Shown in pieces: positions 59,656-64,000 of a stretch of DNA of 64,000 nucleotides. The stretch is from Rohdeia mirabilis (lineage in GTDB: Bacteria; Planctomycetota; UBA1135; GCA-002686595). The position numbers and the translations under genes are program-made. The stretch lies in NCBI GenBank assembly GCA_007750655.1, contig CP036290.1:1984001-2048000 (forward strand), read 5' to 3'. The notes beneath the pieces are model-generated. The model did not search any database and was not told where the DNA came from. It worked only from the letters and a program-made list of their open reading frames with translations. Position 1 is the first letter of the stretch. Each line of letters starts with the position of its first letter.

Positions 59656-62544
59656 CTACTCGACGATCTCGAGCGGACCGTCGGCCGGCACCACCTGCAG
59701 CGTGTGCAGGAAGTCGACCAGCGCGCGCCGCTCGGCGTCGGTGAGCGCGAGGTACGCGTCCTGGGTCGCCTGGGCATCTCCGCCGTGCATGCGGATGGCC
59801 TCGTCGATCGTGAGAGCGCGACCGTGGTGCATGAAGGGCGGCTCGTTCGACATGCCCCACAGCTTCTTGGTCAGGAACTCGGTCGTCGGAACGCCCGCCT
59901 GGACCTTGGCCTCCGCCAGGCCCGGACCGAGGTCGTGTCGCTTGAGGTCCGTGTAGGCCGGAACGCGCACGCTGCCGTCGAGTTCCACGGGCAGGCGCGG
60001 TCCCGGTCCGCTCGTGGACAGGTCGACCGCGACCGGCGCGGAGACCTGCGTGACCAGCAGGTTGCCCGCCGGGTTGAACGGGTTCGGCTCCGTGAAGATC
60101 GCGCTGTCCAGCACGAGTTCGGGCACGTGGCAGGACGCGCAGCCGATCGACTCGAACAGTGCCTCGCCCTGGTCCACCGCGGCACGCTTGCCGGGATCGG
60201 AGGGCAGGACGCGTCCGGGGGGCGGCAACAGGGCCTGGTAGAGCGACATCGCCGTGACGTCGCCGATGGTCAGCTCGTCCGACATGCCGTCGCCGTCGTG
60301 ATCGACGCCGAGGCCGAAGCGCTCGGTCGTCTGCATCCCGTGGTGGTGGTTGAAGGCGTTGTTCGAGAACTCGCGCAGCGAGACCACGACGCCCTTCTGG
60401 TGGAACGGCTTGACGACCAGGTCCTCGTCCACGCCCTCGACGCCGCTGGTGTCGAGGACACCGGTCGCGCTGGCGGCGATGGTGCCGAACTCGATGCCCT
60501 TGGCCACGAGCGGGCGCGACAGGGCCACGCCTTCGCTCAGCGCGTCGGCGCTGATGTCGGTGGCGGCCTGCTGCAGCTCGACCGTCAGTTCGCGGGCGAG
60601 GAGCTCGATGTAGCCCGCGCCGAACATCCCGAGCGTGTTGCGCTCGTTGCCCACGGTGGAGAGGCGGTGGTCGTCGAACCCGTCGCCCGCTCCGCCGTCG
60701 AAGTTGACGAACGGGAAGCCCTGGGCCAGCACGAACACGTTGGCGACGTTGTCGCCGCCGCCGCCCTGGCGCGGGACGTTGTGGCAGGCGGCGCACGAGC
60801 CGGCGTCCGGAGCCGAGATGCGGTTGAAGTTCTCGGGCAGGTCGCGCCGCGCACGCAGCGCACCGGTTCCCGTCGCCTCGGGGCGTCCACCGCCGTCGAG
60901 CGAGTTGAACTTGGCGGCGAACAGCTTGCGGCCGTGCTCGAAGACCTGGTCCACGTCGACGGCTCCCGACTCGACGTCGGCCTGGTCGAGGTGGGTCAGC
61001 ATGGCCGGCTCGTCACCGATGAACCCGGAGAAGGGCGCGGTGTCGACGAGCGAGTCCGAGCCTTCCGGCATGATCTGGAGCGTCTTGAGGAAGGCGATCA
61101 CGTCGCGCCGTTCGCTCGCCGAGAGACCGAGGAACGCGGTGCGCGTGTACTCGGAGTCGCCCCCGTGCTCGAGGATCGCTTCTTCGATCGTCGTGCAGCG
61201 ACCGTGGTGCATGAAGGGCGGCTCGCTGGCCATGCCCCACAGCTTCTTGGTCAGGAAGAGCGTCTCGCCCACGCCGGCCTGCACGAGCGGTTCGCCCAGC
61301 GCGGTGCCCATGTCGTGACGCTTGAGGTCGGTGTAGGCGCGCACCCGCACCGAGCCGCCGATCTCGGGCTGCACGTGGGGACCGGGGCCGGCCTGGGTCA
61401 GGTCGACGCTGAGCGGCGTCGACACGTCGGCGACCTGGAGGTTGCCGGGCGGGTTGTACGGGTTCGGTTCCGTGAAGATCGAGCTGTCGAGCACGAGTTC
61501 GGGAATGTGGCAGTCCGCGCACCCGATCGCCGAGAACAGGACTTCACCGTTGGCCACCGCCGAGAGCGCCGCGCGGTCCTCGGGCAGCACGCGTCCGGGA
61601 ACGGGGAGCGTGGCCTGGAACAGGGTCAAGGCGGTCACGTCACCCTCGAGCAGCTCGTCCGCGATGCCGTCCGCATCGTGGTCGACGCCCGCACCGAACC
61701 GCTCACGGGTCTGGATGCCGTGGTGGTGGTTCATGGCGTTGTTCGTGAACTCGCGCAGCGAGACGACGACGCCCTTCTGGTGGAACGGCTTGACGACCAG
61801 GTCGCCGTCCACGCCCTCGACGAGACTCGTGTCGAAGGATCCGTCGGGGTTGGCCGTCAGCGTGCCGAAGTCGACGCCCTTGGTGACGAGGGCCACCGGC
61901 GTCGGGTTGCCGGACACCATGGCGATGCCCGAGGCCGTGTCGCGCAGGTCGTGCAGGTCGCTGGTCATCTCGCGCGCCAGCAACTCGACGAAGCCCGAGC
62001 CGTTCATACCGATCGTGGCGCGTTCGTTGGCAACGTCGTCCAGGTCGAAGTCGTCGCCCGGCGCGCCGGAGAAGTCGACGAAGGCGTTGGCCTGGGCCAG
62101 CACGAAGACGTTGGCCACGTTGTCGCCGCCGCCGCCGACGCCGGGTTCGTTGTGGCAACCCGCGCAGGAGTTCGCGTCGGGGCCCGAGAGGCGGTTGAAG
62201 TTCTGCGGCGCTTCGCGGCGCGTGCGCGTCCCACCGGTGCCCGTGGCCTCGGGGCGACCGGCGCCGTCGAGCGTGTTGAAGTTCGCGACGAACAGCGCGC
62301 GACCGTGGGCGACGAGTTCGTCCACGGTCACGGCACCGGTCTCGACCGACATCTGATCGATGTGCAGATCGACGGTGGGCTGGTCACCCGTGGCGACGGG
62401 TGTCGCGCTGGGCGACCCTCCGCTGCTCGATCCACCACAGCCGGTCAAGAGGGCGCCGACGACGGCGGCCGCGAGCGCGGCGCGCGACGCGCGGGGCGAA
62501 GGGATCGGACACACAGAGCGCGAGGCGAGGAGAGGGCTGGACAT
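59656..62544 (-). CDS. Duplicated di-heme cytochrome c oxidoreductase lipoprotein (DUF1111-type)
   Basis: A 962-residue lipoprotein (signal ending LLTGC, Cys36) consisting of two homologous halves of about 430 residues. Each half has two CxxCH heme sites: CAGCH (127-131) and CADCH (about 342), then CAACH (about 583) and CASCH (about 801), with shared segments such as DGDLVVKPFHQKGVVVSLREF, NHHHGIQTRERFG, FLTKKLWGM and EPPFMHHGR. The family is related to di-heme cytochrome c peroxidases and thiol oxidoreductases. Four hemes in one chain suggest periplasmic electron transfer; the donor is unknown. The ATG at 62544 is chosen by the signal peptide. Confidence 0.9.
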   Translation of the reverse strand: MSSPLLASRSVCPIPSPRASRAALAAAVVGALLTGCGGSSSGGSPSATPVATGDQPTVDLHIDQMSVETGAVTVDELVAHGRALFVANFNTLDGAGRPEATGTGGTRTRREAPQNFNRLSGPDANSCAGCHNEPGVGGGGDNVANVFVLAQANAFVDFSGAPGDDFDLDDVANERATIGMNGSGFVELLAREMTSDLHDLRDTASGIAMVSGNPTPVALVTKGVDFGTLTANPDGSFDTSLVEGVDGDLVVKPFHQKGVVVSLREFTNNAMNHHHGIQTRERFGAGVDHDADGIADELLEGDVTALTLFQATLPVPGRVLPEDRAALSAVANGEVLFSAIGCADCHIPELVLDSSIFTEPNPYNPPGNLQVADVSTPLSVDLTQAGPGPHVQPEIGGSVRVRAYTDLKRHDMGTALGEPLVQAGVGETLFLTKKLWGMASEPPFMHHGRCTTIEEAILEHGGDSEYTRTAFLGLSASERRDVIAFLKTLQIMPEGSDSLVDTAPFSGFIGDEPAMLTHLDQADVESGAVDVDQVFEHGRKLFAAKFNSLDGGGRPEATGTGALRARRDLPENFNRISAPDAGSCAACHNVPRQGGGGDNVANVFVLAQGFPFVNFDGGAGDGFDDHRLSTVGNERNTLGMFGAGYIELLARELTVELQQAATDISADALSEGVALSRPLVAKGIEFGTIAASATGVLDTSGVEGVDEDLVVKPFHQKGVVVSLREFSNNAFNHHHGMQTTERFGLGVDHDGDGMSDELTIGDVTAMSLYQALLPPPGRVLPSDPGKRAAVDQGEALFESIGCASCHVPELVLDSAIFTEPNPFNPAGNLLVTQVSAPVAVDLSTSGPGPRLPVELDGSVRVPAYTDLKRHDLGPGLAEAKVQAGVPTTEFLTKKLWGMSNEPPFMHHGRALTIDEAIRMHGGDAQATQDAYLALTDAERRALVDFLHTLQVVPADGPLEIVE

Positions 62545-62859
62545 GGCGCTGGGCGCGGAGCGTCGCGGGAGGTCGACGCGAGTGGAGAGGAGACGAACGC
62601 GGGCCGCCCGAGGCCCTTGGGCAGGGACGGGGGCCCTCACCTTAGTGTCGCACGCTCTCGGCGACCGTGCACCGGGATGGGCGCCGAGACTCGTGGCAGA
62701 GGACTCGCCCCGGCGACGCGGTCGACGCAATCCCTTGGCGCGCAGCGCCGTCGGAGCGGCACGCGTCGAGCGTGCAACGAGCACCGGCGCCCAGGGTTTC
62801 CCGCGGCGGCGTGCGGTGCCCGGGCCCCGTGGTCGGTGGGCAGCGTGGGCGCGCTCTGG
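62545..62859. other. Intergenic region upstream of the di-heme cytochrome gene
   Basis: 315 bp between the start of the cytochrome gene and the stop of the nuclease gene (both minus strand). TTAGTGTCGCACGCTCTC at 62642-62659 and GACTCGCCCC further on loosely resemble the MITE-like element, but too little is kept for a firm call. No gene is seen. Confidence 0.4.
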
Positions 62860-63942
62860 TCAGCGCGGCTCGGGGCCGCCCAGCCTGACCTGGTCGGAGG
62901 CCGCGACCCACAGCTCCCAGCCGCCTCGGCGGGCGGGCTGGAGCGTGCCGCGGAAGACCAGGTAGTTCTGGATGAACTCCTCGGTCGAGCGCCGCCGCAG
63001 GTCGTCGAGGTCGAACTGCGCGTTGTGGTTCTTGGCGATGCGCACGCGGATCGCTCGGTCCTTCTCGCCGGTCCGCAACAGGAGCGTGACGCTGCCGTCG
63101 TCCTCGTCGAAGATGCGATCGATCGAGCCGAAGACCTCGACGGTCGCTCCACCTTCGCTGGCCCAGGCGGCGAGTTGGACGTCGTCGGGACGATCGGCTT
63201 CGACGTTGAGGACCGGATTGCGCTCGTGGCGCGCGCGGGCCCCGTCGATGGCCTCGGCGCGCGCGTTCCACCACGGCAACAGGCGGTCGTAGGGACGCAC
63301 GATCGCGCGCTGCGAAGGGTCGTCGGGCCGGTTCGTCTCGGGGTTCCAGATGCCGACCTTGGCCCGGCGCGCTTCGTTCTGAGCGGCGACGAACTCGGCG
63401 TGGCAGATGCGGCTGTTGCCGTACTTGTTGAAGTACGGACTCCACCCTTCGCGGACCAAGAGGACGTTGAAGTCGGTGCCGTCGGCGAGCAGTACGTGGC
63501 ACAGGAGTCGGCCGTAGACGTCGTGCGCCTCGACCCCGTCGGGGAAGCGCAGTCCGACCATGACCTTCCCGTCGACGCTCGAACGCGCCGGGAAGAAGCG
63601 CTGGGCCCACTCGGTCGCTTCCTGGCCGAAGAGCGTCTCGGGCTTCGTCTCCGACAGGTTCGGATTGCCCGACAGCTTCTCCTCGGTGTCGACCGAGAGC
63701 AGCCGCAGCTTCTCCTTCACGCCGTTGCGCGTGATGTGCAGCGTGTCGCCGTCGACGATGCGCACGACCTCGAACAGTTCGAGGGGCTCGCTCGTCGTGT
63801 CCGCCTCGGCGCGCGCGCTGCGCTCCTGGAGGCTGGGCGCGGCGGCGCCGTGGATGTCGGTCGCGCCGGCGAGGGCGCGTTGGCCGAGGGCCCCGAGCAG
63901 GCCGACGAAGAGGATGGAGAGGACGGGGCGGAGCGTTCGCAT
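62860..63942 (-). CDS. Exported SNase-fold (thermonuclease-like) protein
   Basis: A 360-residue protein with a signal peptide (LSILFVGLLGALGQRALA). The N-terminal half has the SNase OB-fold signature (FEVVRIVDGDTLHI, KLRLLSVDTEEKL, AHDVYGRLLCHVLLADGTDFNVLLVREGWSPYF), including the Asp residues and the DxYGRLL motif that supply the metal and catalytic arginine sites of staphylococcal nuclease-type enzymes. The C-terminal half (about 235-355) looks like a second OB-like beta domain (ATVEVFGSIDRIFDEDDGSVTLLL) of unknown role. It probably degrades extracellular nucleic acids. It is the last complete gene before the window edge. Confidence 0.87.
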   Translation of the reverse strand: MRTLRPVLSILFVGLLGALGQRALAGATDIHGAAAPSLQERSARAEADTTSEPLELFEVVRIVDGDTLHITRNGVKEKLRLLSVDTEEKLSGNPNLSETKPETLFGQEATEWAQRFFPARSSVDGKVMVGLRFPDGVEAHDVYGRLLCHVLLADGTDFNVLLVREGWSPYFNKYGNSRICHAEFVAAQNEARRAKVGIWNPETNRPDDPSQRAIVRPYDRLLPWWNARAEAIDGARARHERNPVLNVEADRPDDVQLAAWASEGGATVEVFGSIDRIFDEDDGSVTLLLRTGEKDRAIRVRIAKNHNAQFDLDDLRRRSTEEFIQNYLVFRGTLQPARRGGWELWVAASDQVRLGGPEPR

Positions 63943-64000
63943 GGGTGTCGAAGTGGTGGGCGGTCGAGTGCGGCGCACACGCTACCAGGCCGAACCATCC

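Noticed and set aside
62642..62850. A fifth MITE-like copy upstream of the cytochrome gene
   Set aside because: Only short, gapped matches to the left end and one inner block are present, and no right end was found.

Overview
The window is a GC-rich (roughly 70 percent by eye) bacterial chromosome segment with about 46 protein genes, one tRNA gene and no rRNA, phage or CRISPR array. Several things point to a Gram-negative-type bacterium, most likely a deep-branching member of the Planctomycetota. There are KDO and lipid A type enzymes (KdsB, an LpxH-like phosphatase), a DUF1844 protein, a DUF2231 membrane protein fused to a planctomycete-style cytochrome domain, tandem di-heme cytochromes, a sulfatase-superfamily membrane protein and large secreted beta-propeller proteins. 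The phylum is inferred from gene content; no ribosomal marker is present.

Layout. 1-3776: a polarity-type module with a membrane protein (cut by the window edge), a TPR protein, a roadblock protein, an MglA GTPase with a C-terminal membrane anchor, and MglB. 4053-4349: a histone H1-like Lys/Ala protein. 4719-11767: metG, an EI24-like membrane protein, glutaryl-CoA dehydrogenase, an exported FG-GAP protein and an ATP-grasp enzyme. 11828-18697 (minus): two tandem GT-C-like membrane proteins, then a lipoprotein-kdsB pair and a pyrG-DUF1844 pair. 19392-25816: a LysM protein, a 3' hairpin-repeat cluster, a sigma-54 activator, and an exported TPR/HEAT protein with an embedded pseudo-receiver. 26378-31187: tRNA-Thr(CGT), threonine dehydratase, a saccharopine dehydrogenase-like enzyme, Grx4 and BolA, and a DUF2231-cytochrome protein. 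31236-34841: a phosphonate-type ABC importer (phnD-phnC-phnE-phnE). 35001-48808: a sulfatase-like protein, an unknown coiled-coil membrane protein, a MATE exporter, a glutamine amidotransferase, a subtilase, an ABC exporter, a BtpA-family protein and an exported unknown. 48854-63942: a giant exported propeller protein, a GT-B glycosyltransferase next to an LpxH-like phosphatase, an SDR enzyme, a thioredoxin-like protein, a GGDEF-EAL protein, an HtrA protease with CrcB, a duplicated di-heme cytochrome and an SNase-type nuclease.

Three features stand out. First, the FG-GAP gene at 9186-10499 is split by one in-frame TGA followed by TGC. A hairpin that meets the bacterial SECIS geometry starts 11 nt after the TGA, so this is a candidate exported Sec-Cys selenoprotein. 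Second, a family of about 190 bp elements with 17 bp terminal inverted repeats and TA target sites occurs in two well-preserved and two decayed copies. Three of them end exactly 15 nt before a start codon, abutting the position of the -10 box. Third, many genes carry a TANNNT -10-like box 6-9 nt before the start codon, which suggests widespread leaderless transcription.
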